A stretch of 42,883 bases of DNA from Desulfobacula sp. (GTDB lineage: Bacteria; Desulfobacterota; Desulfobacteria; Desulfobacterales; Desulfobacteraceae). The stretch lies in contig NZ_JABZFL010000008.1 of assembly GCF_014237455.1 (NCBI RefSeq), forward strand, positions 1-42,883, written 5' to 3'. The position numbers and the translations under genes are program-made. Below are positions 25,515-33,860 of the stretch, one piece after another; the stretch's first letter is position 1, and the number at the start of each line of letters is the position of its first letter. The notes below the pieces were generated by a model. It did not search any database. It worked only from the letters and a program-made list of their open reading frames with translations, and was not told the DNA's origin.

Positions 25515-25676
25515 TTTATTATTTAAATAAATCAAAAAATCTAAACTAAAGGGGACCCCAGCAAAACCATAAATAAAGCATGTATTGAAATGATTTAGAA
25601 ACCATTGCAAAAATTATTTCTTTCTCAATTTTATCAGTACCTAACTTATAACCTAAATTCAGAAAGGATTTTAAAA

Positions 25677-26714
25677 ATGCTGTTTAAAACAATAAAAAAA
25701 CAAGCTTTTTTCGACTTCTATTTTCCGGATTTCCAATGTGTCGGACCTAAAAAAGTCGGAATAAATAACAACGGCAAGCCGATTTATCAATTCCTGCCCT
25801 TTTCCTCTTTTGATGAAATAGACCTTGATTACGAAACAACCGAATATTCAGCCAAGACCTATTTTCTTCCGTATAAAGAGACCCTTTCTTCTTTTGAGTT
25901 TAAAGAGGATGACTGGACCCAGAATATTAAATACAGCACCCGGCCCAGGGTGATTATCGGGCTGCATCCCTGCGATATAAACGGGTTGATTAAGCTTGAT
26001 AAAGTTTTTGAAAAAACCTTATTTCCGGACCCCTATTATATTACAAGACGACAAAATACATTTGTTGTGGGGATTGATTGTAAAAAACCCTGTGACGGTG
26101 GATTTTGTTCTTCGGTGGGTTCAAATACGGTGACCCATGGGTTTGATTTATTCTTAACCGATATCGGGGATCGATATTTCGTGAAAATCGGATCGGACCG
26201 GGCGTTTAATGCACTCCAAAAAATTAAAACCAGTGAAATTACCAAAAATGATAACGAGCTTTATCTTCAAACGAGAAACAAATTTGAGGACGGGTTTGAA
26301 AAAACCGTGCGTGTGGAAAATCTTCCCAACCTGCTCGATATTGAATTTGAATCCGATGTTTGGGGAAAATGGGGGGACAAATGTTTGAGTTGTGGCACCT
26401 GCGCCATGGTTTGCCCCACCTGCTATTGTTACGGCATTACTGAACATATCTCCATGGATTTTAATAAAAGCGATAAAATCAAACAACTTTATTCATGCAA
26501 TCTGAATGATTTTGCGCAAGTTGCCGGAGGGCATAATTTCAGACCCGAACCTGCCACACGCCTCAAATATCGTTATTATCATCAACACCGCGGGTTTGTG
26601 GAATCATTCGGGCAGCCACTGTGTGTGGGTTGTAATCGTTGCGGACGGGCATGCCTTTCCGGCATCAATCCGACCGATGTTATTTCCGATTTACAAAGGG
26701 AGCAAAAACGATGA
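25677..26714 (+). CDS. hydB: Group 3b NiFe hydrogenase beta (iron-sulfur) subunit
   Basis: This 345-residue soluble iron-sulfur subunit is of the sulfhydrogenase beta/anaerobic sulfite reductase A type. Two [4Fe-4S] motifs lie in the last third: [12 protein letters not shown] and [11 protein letters not shown]. The N-terminal part, with [16 protein letters not shown] and [15 protein letters not shown], is typical of this family. It passes electrons between the flavoprotein gamma subunit and the small subunit. A longer frame begins with TTG at 25605, but the ATG at 25677 has AAAGGA 8 bases upstream and the extra residues are not family-like. It is the first gene of a four-gene operon; the next gene overlaps it by 4 bases. 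Confidence 0.9.
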   Translation: MLFKTIKKQAFFDFYFPDFQCVGPKKVGINNNGKPIYQFLPFSSFDEIDLDYETTEYSAKTYFLPYKETLSSFEFKEDDWTQNIKYSTRPRVIIGLHPCDINGLIKLDKVFEKTLFPDPYYITRRQNTFVVGIDCKKPCDGGFCSSVGSNTVTHGFDLFLTDIGDRYFVKIGSDRAFNALQKIKTSEITKNDNELYLQTRNKFEDGFEKTVRVENLPNLLDIEFESDVWGKWGDKCLSCGTCAMVCPTCYCYGITEHISMDFNKSDKIKQLYSCNLNDFAQVAGGHNFRPEPATRLKYRYYHQHRGFVESFGQPLCVGCNRCGRACLSGINPTDVISDLQREQKR

Positions 26715-27619
26715 AAAAAATTATGGTCCCGTACGACATAAGGCACGAAACGGATATGGTGGAACCACTCGATTTCAATCGGCGCAGCCGACTGAAGGAA
26801 GTGGACAGATGCTTTAAAGCTGAAATAACCAATGTGATCCGCCTCACTGATATGGAAAAACTGTTCCAGATAAGAATGGTAAACGATAAAGACTGGGAAC
26901 GGTTTGTTTTTCTTCCCGGACAATTTGTAATGCTTGAGTTGCCCGGTTACGGTGAAATACCCATCTCATTTTCAAGCTCTCCGTCTATTAGAAGCACCAT
27001 TGAGTTGTGTATCCGAAAAGCCGGGAAAGTGACCCAGGCGCTTCACAAAGCCACTCGTGGTGCCATTGTAGGACTTAGAGGCCCCTTTGGTACTTATTTT
27101 CCCATGGAACGGATGAAAGAAAACAACATTCTTCTCATCGCCGGTGGACTGGGACTGGCGCCTTTGCGAGCACCGATCAGTTTTGTGATTGAAAACCGGG
27201 CCGACTTTAAAGAAGTCAATATCCTGTATGGAGCAAAAGAACCTTCACAGCTTCTTTTTGATTACCAGTATGAAGAATGGCATCGTATTGATGATATTAA
27301 TCTTGAGGTAATTGTGGAACAGCCTGACAAAAAATGGATCGGACCGGTCGGTTTAATCACCAAGCTTTTAGATGATATCAAAGTAGTACCGGACAAAACG
27401 TATGCCATTGTTTGCGGGCCGCCCGTCATGTTTAAATTTGTATGTAAACGGTTAAGCGAGATGGGAGTCCCCATGCAGCGGATGTTTGTATCCCTTGAAC
27501 GCAGGATGCACTGCGGCATTGGGAAATGCTGCCGGTGTAATATCGGTTCCACTTATACCTGTTTAGATGGTCCGGTTTTTGATTTCTGGACGGTCATGAA
27601 TTTAAAAGAAGCCATTTAA
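26711..27619 (+). CDS. hydG: Group 3b NiFe hydrogenase gamma (FAD/NAD(P)) subunit
   Basis: This 302-residue flavoprotein of the ferredoxin-NADP reductase superfamily has an FAD-binding part with [22 protein letters not shown], a nucleotide-binding part with [16 protein letters not shown], a CGPPVM stretch, and a C-terminal [2Fe-2S] motif CGIGKCCRC plus a later Cys (TYTC), as in PyrK and sulfhydrogenase gamma subunits. It links the hydrogenase to NAD(P)H. The start at 26711 is preferred: GGGAG lies upstream and the ATG overlaps the beta subunit stop (ATGA). Whether NADH or NADPH is preferred cannot be read here. Confidence 0.92.
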   Translation: MKKIMVPYDIRHETDMVEPLDFNRRSRLKEVDRCFKAEITNVIRLTDMEKLFQIRMVNDKDWERFVFLPGQFVMLELPGYGEIPISFSSSPSIRSTIELCIRKAGKVTQALHKATRGAIVGLRGPFGTYFPMERMKENNILLIAGGLGLAPLRAPISFVIENRADFKEVNILYGAKEPSQLLFDYQYEEWHRIDDINLEVIVEQPDKKWIGPVGLITKLLDDIKVVPDKTYAIVCGPPVMFKFVCKRLSEMGVPMQRMFVSLERRMHCGIGKCCRCNIGSTYTCLDGPVFDFWTVMNLKEAI

Positions 27620-27634
27620 TGAAAGGATATAACC

Positions 27635-28393
27635 ATGAAATATCTGGGCATTGAACCCCAAAAACCAAAAATTGCAGTTTTTGATTTTACTTCCTGTGAG
27701 GGATGCGAACTTCAATTGCTGAACAAAGAAGAAACCCTGGCTGATTTTCTGAATGCGGTCGAGATCATGTCTTTCCGGGAAGCATCCTCTTCAAGTTCAG
27801 ACGATTATGACATCGCCCTGATTGAAGGCGCGGTTTCCCGAAATGATGAAGTGAAGCGGCTTGAAAAAATCCGTAAAAATGCAAAAGTGCTGGTTGCACT
27901 GGGCAGTTGCGCATGCTTTGGCGGCGTAAACCGGTTAAAAAATGAATTTGATTTAAAATCTGCAAATAAGGAAGTATATGGCAATAACCCGAAGGAAACG
28001 ATAAATGTCCGGGCAATAAAGGATATTGTACCGGTGGACATTGAAATTCCCGGATGTCCGGTATCAAAGGCCGAGGTGGAATCCCTCATATGTCATGTAG
28101 TATGGGACAGCCCTTTTCAACTCCCTGTTTACCCGGTGTGCGTTGAATGCAAACAGCGGTTTACAACCTGCCTGTTTGAGAAAGGGCAACTGTGTCTGGG
28201 GCCGATTACCAGAGCTGGCTGCAATGCCCCCTGCCCTGCCGGAGGACAGGGATGCTGGGGATGCCGGGGGCCTGCTGTTGAACCGAATTATGCGTCATTT
28301 TTTACCATTGTCAAAGAAAAAGGATTCAGTGATATTGAACTCAAAGAAAAATTGAATTTTTTCGGTGCATTTCAGGAGGTGACCATATCATGA
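27635..28393 (+). CDS. hydD: Group 3b NiFe hydrogenase small (delta) subunit
   Basis: This 252-residue small subunit has no twin-arginine signal, as expected for a cytoplasmic enzyme. Proximal cluster ligands are C21xxC24 (SCEGCELQLL), a Cys in LVALGSCACFGG and one in EIPGCPVSK. Further clusters are served by the cysteine-rich stretch CVECKQRFTTC, CLGPITRAGC, CPAGGQGCWGC near the C-terminus. It relays electrons from the NiFe site to the beta subunit. AAAGGA precedes the ATG, and the large subunit gene overlaps its stop by 4 bases. Confidence 0.93.
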   Translation: MKYLGIEPQKPKIAVFDFTSCEGCELQLLNKEETLADFLNAVEIMSFREASSSSSDDYDIALIEGAVSRNDEVKRLEKIRKNAKVLVALGSCACFGGVNRLKNEFDLKSANKEVYGNNPKETINVRAIKDIVPVDIEIPGCPVSKAEVESLICHVVWDSPFQLPVYPVCVECKQRFTTCLFEKGQLCLGPITRAGCNAPCPAGGQGCWGCRGPAVEPNYASFFTIVKEKGFSDIELKEKLNFFGAFQEVTIS

Positions 28394-29667
28394 AAATAAA
28401 TCTAAACGTAGACGTCCGCCACCTTACCCGTATTGAGGGTCATGGAAATATTAAAATTCATGTGAAAAACGGCGAAATCAAGGAAGCCAGATGGGATGTC
28501 GTTGAGACACCCCGTTTTTTTGAAGTTATGTTGAAAAATAAACATTACACAACCGCAGGGCTTCTGGCGGCCAGAATATGCGGCATCTGCTCCATCAGTC
28601 ACTGTCTGTGCAGTGTTCGGGCCACTGAGGATGCCTTTAAGGTGACGATCCCGGAAACAGCTGTAAAATTACGACTTCTGGCAAAACACGGTGAAACACT
28701 CCAGAGCCATATACTGCATGTATTGTTCCTGGCTGCACCGGATTTTTTCAACGAACCCAGCGTGATCCCCCTGATTGAAAAAAAACCGGAAGTAATCGCC
28801 ATCGCCACCCGGCTTAAAGGCCTGGCCAACCGGCTGTGCGATACTATTGCCGGACGGACAACACACCCGGTTGCCTTCCAGGTGGGCGGCGTAACGATGA
28901 TGCCGCAAAAAGACCACCTGCTCGGGTTACAAGATGAACTAAAACGATCTCTTGATGATTTACAAATAGTGGCAGACCTGTTTTCCACATTTACACTCCC
29001 TGATTTTACCAGGGAGACGGAATTTGTATCCCTCAAAGGGAAGAAAGAATACCCTTTTATCGGCGGATCATTGATATCCAGTGACGGTGTTGAGCATAAA
29101 GAGCAGGACTATCGGCCCATGACCAATGAATATGTAGACAAAAACAACACATCCAAGTGGTCTAAGCTGTCCCGAGAATCATATGCTGTCGGTGCACTTG
29201 CCCGATTTAACAACAACTCCGAGCTACTTCATCCAAAAGCAGCCGAAGTTGCCGCATATCTTGGCTTAAAACCTGTCTGCCATAATCCGTTTATGAACAA
29301 TGTGGCCCAGCTGGTTGAATGCTTTCATGTGGTCCATGAAATAATCTGCTTGATTGATGAACTGGTTGACTCCGGTCCGGGTGAAACCATGGCGAAAGTG
29401 ACGCCGAAAGCCGGTGAGGGTGTCGGCGCGGTGGAAGCCCCACGCGGAATTTTGTTTCATCACTATAAATATGACAAAACCGGGCGAATAGAAATGGCCA
29501 ATTGCGTAGTACCCACCACACAAAATAATGCAAATATTCACCACGACATAAAAAGCCTTGTCAAAAAATTTGCCATGACAAAGGAGATGACTGACAAAAA
29601 ACTAGAACTTTTATGCTCCATGCTGGTTCGCTCCTATGATCCGTGCGTTTCCTGTTCAGTGCATTAA
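28390..29667 (+). CDS. hydA: Group 3b NiFe hydrogenase large (alpha) subunit, without C-terminal extension
   Basis: This 425-residue catalytic subunit carries all four NiFe ligands: the N-terminal motif RICGICSISH (C64, C67) and the C-terminal motif DPCVSCSVH (C419, C422). The coding sequence stops immediately after His425, so there is no peptide for a maturation protease to remove. Most NiFe hydrogenases carry such an extension after this His or Arg; natural lack of it is known in some other groups. The enzyme would reversibly couple H2 to NAD(P)H in the cytoplasm. No hyp maturation genes or protease gene are in the window. AGGAGG lies upstream of the start. Confidence 0.95.
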   Translation: MKINLNVDVRHLTRIEGHGNIKIHVKNGEIKEARWDVVETPRFFEVMLKNKHYTTAGLLAARICGICSISHCLCSVRATEDAFKVTIPETAVKLRLLAKHGETLQSHILHVLFLAAPDFFNEPSVIPLIEKKPEVIAIATRLKGLANRLCDTIAGRTTHPVAFQVGGVTMMPQKDHLLGLQDELKRSLDDLQIVADLFSTFTLPDFTRETEFVSLKGKKEYPFIGGSLISSDGVEHKEQDYRPMTNEYVDKNNTSKWSKLSRESYAVGALARFNNNSELLHPKAAEVAAYLGLKPVCHNPFMNNVAQLVECFHVVHEIICLIDELVDSGPGETMAKVTPKAGEGVGAVEAPRGILFHHYKYDKTGRIEMANCVVPTTQNNANIHHDIKSLVKKFAMTKEMTDKKLELLCSMLVRSYDPCVSCSVH

Positions 29668-29842
29668 ATTAGGCCTTAAATAGAGCCGGGTGCTGAAGTT
29701 CCGGGAGAAATACGAAAATGCTCTTTAACTCAGGATATAGCGGGGACAATCACTATAAAATTTCTGAAAATGAGAATATTTGTTGGCATTTATTTTTTTT
29801 CCGTGTATAGAGTTAAAAATAATAACAACCAAAAATTAGCGT

Positions 29843-29876
29843 TGGCAAAAGCACGCGACGTCGAATGCTTTTGCCA
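29843..29876. terminator. Perfect 11-base hairpin between hydrogenase operon and cstA
   Basis: TGGCAAAAGCA (29843-29853) and TGCTTTTGCCA (29866-29876) form an 11-base stem; the 12-base loop contains a CGACGTCG palindrome. There is no immediate T-tract. It may end the hydrogenase transcript or act as a regulatory site for cstA, whose start is 54 bases downstream. Confidence 0.45.
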
Positions 29877-29929
29877 TGATTTATAGTAATCTTTATTTTT
29901 TATACAGATAAATATAAGGAGGTTATTAA

Positions 29930-31645
29930 ATGAGTGCACTAGTAATCATGGTTGTTGCGTTTATAGGTTATATCCTGATGTATAACTTATATGGAAAATT
30001 CATCGGGCAAAAAATTTTTAAGTTATCCCAGACGGCAACGGTTCCTTCCGTTGAACTGGAAGATGGTATGGATTATGTTCCCACGAAAAAAGAAGTGATT
30101 TTCGGGCATCATTTTACATCCATTGCCGGAACCGGGCCCATTGTCGGACCTGCTATAGCCATTATCTGGGGATGGGTGCCGGCATTGATATGGGTATTTT
30201 TCGGAAGCATTTTCATGGGAGCGGTTCATGATTTTGGCGCATTGATTATCTCCATGAGAAATCAGGGGAAATCCGTTGCTGATTATACTTCAAAATATGT
30301 CAACGCCCGCACCCGGTTTTTCTTTTTTTTAGTTGTGTTTTTAGAACTCTGGATTGTGATTGCCATCTTTGGTCTGGTTATTGCCGTGGTGTTTTCCATG
30401 TATCCGTCATCGGTATTCCCGGTCTGGTGTGAGGTAGCCATTGCCCTTTACCTTGGACATGCCATTTATAAACAGGGGAAAAATATCTTAACCTGGTCCA
30501 TTATTGCTGTGATTCTAATGTATATCACGGTGTTCATCGGTATTTACATTCCCATTAAAATGCCGGTTGTTGCCGGGATTCCAGCTACGGGTGTATGGAC
30601 AATTATTCTCTTGGCCTATGCCTTTATTGCTTCTACCCTTCCTGTTACAACCCTGCTCCAGCCCCGTGACTTTATCAACTCCCACCAGCTGATGATCATC
30701 ATGGTTCTGTTGATGCTGGGTGTGCTTCTTTCCGCTTTTGGCGGAAATCTTCATATCGTAGCACCGGCAATTCAGACAGCACCTGCAAAGGCACCGCCCA
30801 TGTGGCCCTTCCTGTTTATCACTATTGCCTGCGGCGCCATTTCAGGGTTTCATTCCCTGGTATCCTCAGGAACCTCGGCCAAACAGGTCAGGTATGAGAC
30901 TGATTCTTTATTTGTCGGTTATGGTTCCATGCTCATGGAAGGGGCTCTTGCCACACTGGTAATCATTGCCGTGTCTGCTGGAATCGGTATGGGGTATGTG
31001 ACCAAATCAGGTGAAACCCTGATGGGGGTGGCAGCCTGGACAACCCATTATTCTTCCTGGGCAGCAGCAGCCGGTCTTGGCTCTAAAATAGCGGCTTTTG
31101 TAAACGGATCTGCCAATATGATTGCCTCCACCGGGTTGCCCAACAGCGTGGCTGTGGTTATCATGGGGGTGTTTGTGGCATCTTTTGCTGGAACCACCCT
31201 GGATTCTGCCACTCGTATCCAGCGCTACATTGTTTCTGAGCTTTTCGGCAGTTTAAAAATGAATTTTCTCACCGGCAAATATATAGCTACTTTTATAGCC
31301 GTGGCAACTGCACTGGCACTTGCCTTTGCAACAGGCGCCGGTGGAAAGGGTGCTCTAAAACTCTGGCCCTTGTTTGGTGCGGTCAACCAGACTCTTGCAG
31401 GCCTTGTCTTGATTATTATTACGGTTTACCTGAAAACCAAAGGCGGCATGAAATGGTTAATATCCGGTATTCCAGCCGTATTTATGATGGTTATGACCAT
31501 ATGGGCGCTTGCACTGAATCAGAGCAAGTTCGGTACTGCCGACAATACACTGCTACAAATAGTGAATGGATTAATACTCCTGCTGGCTATCTGGATCGTT
31601 GTTGAAGGTGTCATTAAATTTATGAGCATGAAATCTGACTCCTGA
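29930..31645 (+). CDS. cstA: CstA-family transporter
   Basis: This 571-residue membrane protein of about 15-16 segments has clear CstA features near the N-terminus: GHHFTSIAGTGPIVGPAIAIIWGW, followed by GAVHDFGALIISMRNQGKSVADYTSK. It belongs to the family of the E. coli carbon-starvation protein and the pyruvate transporter YjiY/BtsT but is shorter (about 700 residues in E. coli), a size seen in other bacteria. It probably moves a small carboxylate such as pyruvate, or peptides, across the cytoplasmic membrane. A strong AAGGAGG lies 7 bases before the ATG. It heads a group of four plus-strand genes. No sigma-54-type promoter was found upstream. Confidence 0.9.
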   Translation: MSALVIMVVAFIGYILMYNLYGKFIGQKIFKLSQTATVPSVELEDGMDYVPTKKEVIFGHHFTSIAGTGPIVGPAIAIIWGWVPALIWVFFGSIFMGAVHDFGALIISMRNQGKSVADYTSKYVNARTRFFFFLVVFLELWIVIAIFGLVIAVVFSMYPSSVFPVWCEVAIALYLGHAIYKQGKNILTWSIIAVILMYITVFIGIYIPIKMPVVAGIPATGVWTIILLAYAFIASTLPVTTLLQPRDFINSHQLMIIMVLLMLGVLLSAFGGNLHIVAPAIQTAPAKAPPMWPFLFITIACGAISGFHSLVSSGTSAKQVRYETDSLFVGYGSMLMEGALATLVIIAVSAGIGMGYVTKSGETLMGVAAWTTHYSSWAAAAGLGSKIAAFVNGSANMIASTGLPNSVAVVIMGVFVASFAGTTLDSATRIQRYIVSELFGSLKMNFLTGKYIATFIAVATALALAFATGAGGKGALKLWPLFGAVNQTLAGLVLIIITVYLKTKGGMKWLISGIPAVFMMVMTIWALALNQSKFGTADNTLLQIVNGLILLLAIWIVVEGVIKFMSMKSDS

Positions 31646-31655
31646 TGATAAATAG

Positions 31656-31690
31656 TATAATCCGGGAGAAATGATTTCTCCCGGATTATA
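31656..31690. terminator. Perfect 16-base hairpin after cstA
   Basis: The left arm TATAATCCGGGAGAAA (31656-31671), a 3-base loop (TGA) and a fully complementary right arm (31675-31690) form a very stable stem 10 bases after the cstA stop. No T-tract follows, so it may be an attenuator or mRNA-stabilising hairpin that sets cstA expression apart from the three downstream genes rather than a full terminator. Confidence 0.6.
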
Positions 31691-31702
31691 TGATAATTTG
31701 AA

Positions 31703-32134
31703 ATGCAACCGATACTTAAGAGACAATTTATTATAATCATTTTGCCAGCAGTGGTCCTTTTTCTGGTCTTTGGTCTGGCAAGAGAATTGAATTTTATCAA
31801 GCCCGGGCAGTTTGTCATTCCTTCTGTTCTGCATTCCGTGCTATTTATTTTATCCGCCATTACTGCCATTGCAGGACCCCTTTTTCTTCGAACCCTTTTT
31901 GCCCATTCCATGCGGGAGAAAACCCAGGTTCCGGCCAAAGAATTTTTATCTTTTCAAAAAAAAAATTTATGGCTGTCACTGGTTACGCCGTATTTTGCCT
32001 TTGTAGCTGTTTTATGTGATTTCCCCAGATTTTATGCAGCAGCCATCGTGCTGATGGCCCTGTATGCAGTATATTATTATTTTCCGTCTCAAAAACGAAT
32101 TGATTTTGACCGAAAAATATTCAGGGTAAAATGA
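31703..32134 (+). CDS. Small membrane protein of unknown function
   Basis: This 143-residue protein has four likely membrane segments (about 8-25, 38-62, 88-106 and 110-127) and short charged loops. No family was recognised. It lies between cstA and a small soluble protein, and its stop overlaps the next start by 4 bases, so it is part of the cstA-linked operon and could be a partner of CstA or of the ArsA-like ATPase. The ATG lacks a good ribosome-binding site. Confidence 0.7.
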   Translation: MQPILKRQFIIIILPAVVLFLVFGLARELNFIKPGQFVIPSVLHSVLFILSAITAIAGPLFLRTLFAHSMREKTQVPAKEFLSFQKKNLWLSLVTPYFAFVAVLCDFPRFYAAAIVLMALYAVYYYFPSQKRIDFDRKIFRVK

Positions 32135-32442
32135 TCAGACCAGGAACATATATCCTTGATATCATCGGAAGAATGAAAAAACGCCTTACAGGCATCTGGC
32201 AGGTGGCTGATGAAGTGGCAAGACACAAGGCGGTTGAAACTATTGAGGCGGAACAGGAAGAGCTGGAATATATCTTTGCCGTTCTGGTACAGGGAACATT
32301 CATTGGAATGCCGTCTCCACCCGTACAGATCTGCATGGATCTTCTCCCTTTAATGGAAAAGGATTTGGTGTTGCTTCTTGAAAGGGTGGACACAGCCAAT
32401 GAACCATTATCCAGGCTGTTTTCCGTATTTGATATAGGATAA
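32131..32442 (+). CDS. Small soluble protein of unknown function
   Basis: This 103-residue, mostly helical and charged protein was not recognised. RLTGIWQVADEVARHKAVETIEAEQEELEY looks amphipathic, and the second half is LPLMEKDLVLLLERVDTANEPL. Its start overlaps the upstream membrane protein gene (ATGA) and CAGGG precedes it. It ends 5 bases before the ArsA-like gene. The tight packing supports a real gene that works with the ATPase. Confidence 0.7.
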   Translation: MIRPGTYILDIIGRMKKRLTGIWQVADEVARHKAVETIEAEQEELEYIFAVLVQGTFIGMPSPPVQICMDLLPLMEKDLVLLLERVDTANEPLSRLFSVFDIG

Positions 32443-32447
32443 AAATC

Positions 32448-33386
32448 ATGACTGAACTTCAAACATTATTTTTCTTAGGCAAGGGCGGAACCGGAAAATC
32501 AACGACGTCCGCACTTTTGTCACTGGTTCTTATGGAAAAAGGCAAAAAAATACTTCTGGCCTCTTTTGATGATGCCCACAACCAGTCTGATATTTTTCAG
32601 ACGGATTTTTCCGATAAAGCGTGTACGCTGGGGCCTTGCCTTGAAGTCCTTCAAATTGACCGGGATAAAGAAATCAAGCAGTATTTAAAGAAAACCGCTC
32701 AAAATGTTAAAAACAGTTATGCATATTTGACCGCCTTTAACCTGGACAATTATTTTGATATTTTAAAGTTTTCACCGGGCATGGAGGAATATGCTTTGGT
32801 TACCGCTTTCATGAACCTTCAAACCCGGTATAAGGGATATGATTACCTGATCATTGATATGCCGCCGACAGCCCTGTCATTAAGATTTTTTAATTTGCCT
32901 GCCCTGTCATTGATATGGATTGACCAACTTGAAAAACTGCGAATGGAAATTTATAAGCGAAAAGAAATTATTTCCAAAATTAAATTTGCCGGAAAAGAAT
33001 TTGAACGGGATAAAGTCCTGTCCAGGATCCGGGAAATCAAATCCGACTATCAGGCCCTTAAGGATATTTTTGAAGATCCCCAAAGATCCAAGTTCTTTGT
33101 TGTATTCAATCAGGATGTGCTGTCTGTGGCTGAAACCAGACGTATCCTTGACCAGCTTAATTCCTTGAACATTGAGGTAAAGGAACTGATCTGCAATGAT
33201 CGGATGCAGGAGGAGCCAAAAGAAAAAAATATTGAAAATGAATTTTCACCCATTCCCATCCAGCACATTCCTTACTCACCTTCTTCCTTAATCGGGATGT
33301 CTGCATTGAAATATCATATTTCTTCATTCAATCTGACGTTTGATGAAATTTTTAAAAAGCCTATCATTAAAGCATCAGACATTTAA
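32448..33386 (+). CDS. ArsA/GET3-family ATPase
   Basis: This 312-residue soluble P-loop protein has the deviant Walker A motif FLGKGGTGKSTTSA at about 9-22, a switch-like segment FDDAHNQSDIF and a DYLIIDMPPTALSLRFF segment matching the ArsA/GET3 'DTAPTGHTLRLL' region, with Met-Pro-Pro in place of the usual Ala-Pro. It is the last gene of the cstA group and follows the small protein by 5 bases with AGGATA upstream. In this family the ATPase drives oxyanion pumps or delivers membrane proteins. No arsenite pump or ArsR is nearby, so an arsenic role is unlikely. A role in assembly or insertion of the membrane partners encoded upstream is a reasonable but untested idea. Confidence 0.82.
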   Translation: MTELQTLFFLGKGGTGKSTTSALLSLVLMEKGKKILLASFDDAHNQSDIFQTDFSDKACTLGPCLEVLQIDRDKEIKQYLKKTAQNVKNSYAYLTAFNLDNYFDILKFSPGMEEYALVTAFMNLQTRYKGYDYLIIDMPPTALSLRFFNLPALSLIWIDQLEKLRMEIYKRKEIISKIKFAGKEFERDKVLSRIREIKSDYQALKDIFEDPQRSKFFVVFNQDVLSVAETRRILDQLNSLNIEVKELICNDRMQEEPKEKNIENEFSPIPIQHIPYSPSSLIGMSALKYHISSFNLTFDEIFKKPIIKASDI

Positions 33387-33590
33387 CCGGCTTTTTTCTA
33401 AGGGAAAAAGCCCTTCGGGTTTTGTATGAAAATAAACAATTGGAAAAGTCATCTGATGAATGGACAGACACCAATTAAAATTTTTATTTTGAATGCCAAT
33501 GTTTGGCGCAAATCCAGCTAACCCGTTTAGATGTAAGGCAGGAAACATGAAGGGGACTTTGTCTCTTCGTTGATCTGCTGTATGATTCAT
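33375..33590 (-). CDS. Doubtful small ORF with a strong ribosome-binding site
   Basis: A possible 71-residue protein begins MNHTADQRRDKVPFMF. AAAGGAG within the palindrome AGGAGCTCCT ends directly at its ATG, giving a good ribosome-binding site, but the product matches nothing recognised and its last codons overlap the arsA-like gene tail and the terminator on the other strand. It is the only hint of coding in this gap and may be chance. Confidence 0.25.
   Translation of the reverse strand: MNHTADQRRDKVPFMFPALHLNGLAGFAPNIGIQNKNFNWCLSIHQMTFPIVYFHTKPEGLFPLEKSRLNV
33389..33425 (+). terminator. Terminator-like hairpin after the ArsA-like gene
   Basis: GGCTTTTT (33389-33396) pairs with AAAAAGCC (33405-33412) two bases after the stop. 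An overlapping second hairpin (AAAA-G-CCC, TTC loop, GGG-TTTT) reaches to 33424. Two alternative stems ending in TTTT fit a terminator. Confidence 0.55.
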
Positions 33591-33826
33591 AGGAGCTCCT
33601 TTATTAAAAATTACTGATAGACAAATCCATATAAATTGCCTATACTCATATCATTACTCCTGTTTTGGTTCACCACCACTATCACCGATGGGTGGAATTA
33701 TCATTTCATTTCAATATTTGAAGTTCAAAATTCATGCCAGGGACAGGCATTTAATTTAAAAGACCTGCATAAAGGAATCCACCTGCCATATCTCGAATTG
33801 ATGGAGTACAAACAAAAAAATGTGGG

Positions 33827-33860
33827 GTCATTTTTTTTACATCTTGTAAAAAGATCTGAC
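33827..33860. promoter_or_regulatory. Candidate upstream activator dyad of the trehalose promoter
   Basis: TTTTTTTTAC (33831-33840), the spacer ATCTT and GTAAAAA (33846-33852) form a dyad, flanked by GTCA (33827-33830) and TGAC (33857-33860). The right half reads GTAAAAAGATCTGAC and is followed by ATCATCA, as at the hydrogenase dyad. The centre is about 140 bases upstream of the -24 element at 33983. Confidence 0.55.

Larger units (their letters stand above)
24980..25676. other. Divergent regulatory region between the kinase module and the hydrogenase operon
   Basis: This is about 700 AT-rich bases without a convincing gene. It contains a sigma-54-like promoter facing left (25037-25052), one facing right (25500-25514), a near-perfect 17-base inverted repeat (25109-25157), an extended dyad (25368-25406) and a pair of CATCAAAATAA direct repeats (25327-25337 and 25407-25417). 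The hydrogenase leader after the right-facing promoter is about 150 bases long and includes a small GGGGACCCC palindrome near 25551. Confidence 0.7.

Noticed and set aside
29668-29929. Search for a sigma-54 promoter upstream of cstA
   Set aside because: TTGGCATTT and GTTGGCAAAAGC look like -24 halves, but neither has GC at the required 10-base spacing.
32448-33386. Arsenite resistance ATPase
   Set aside because: The fold matches ArsA, but there is no ArsB, ArsR or ArsC nearby and the gene context is cstA with small proteins.
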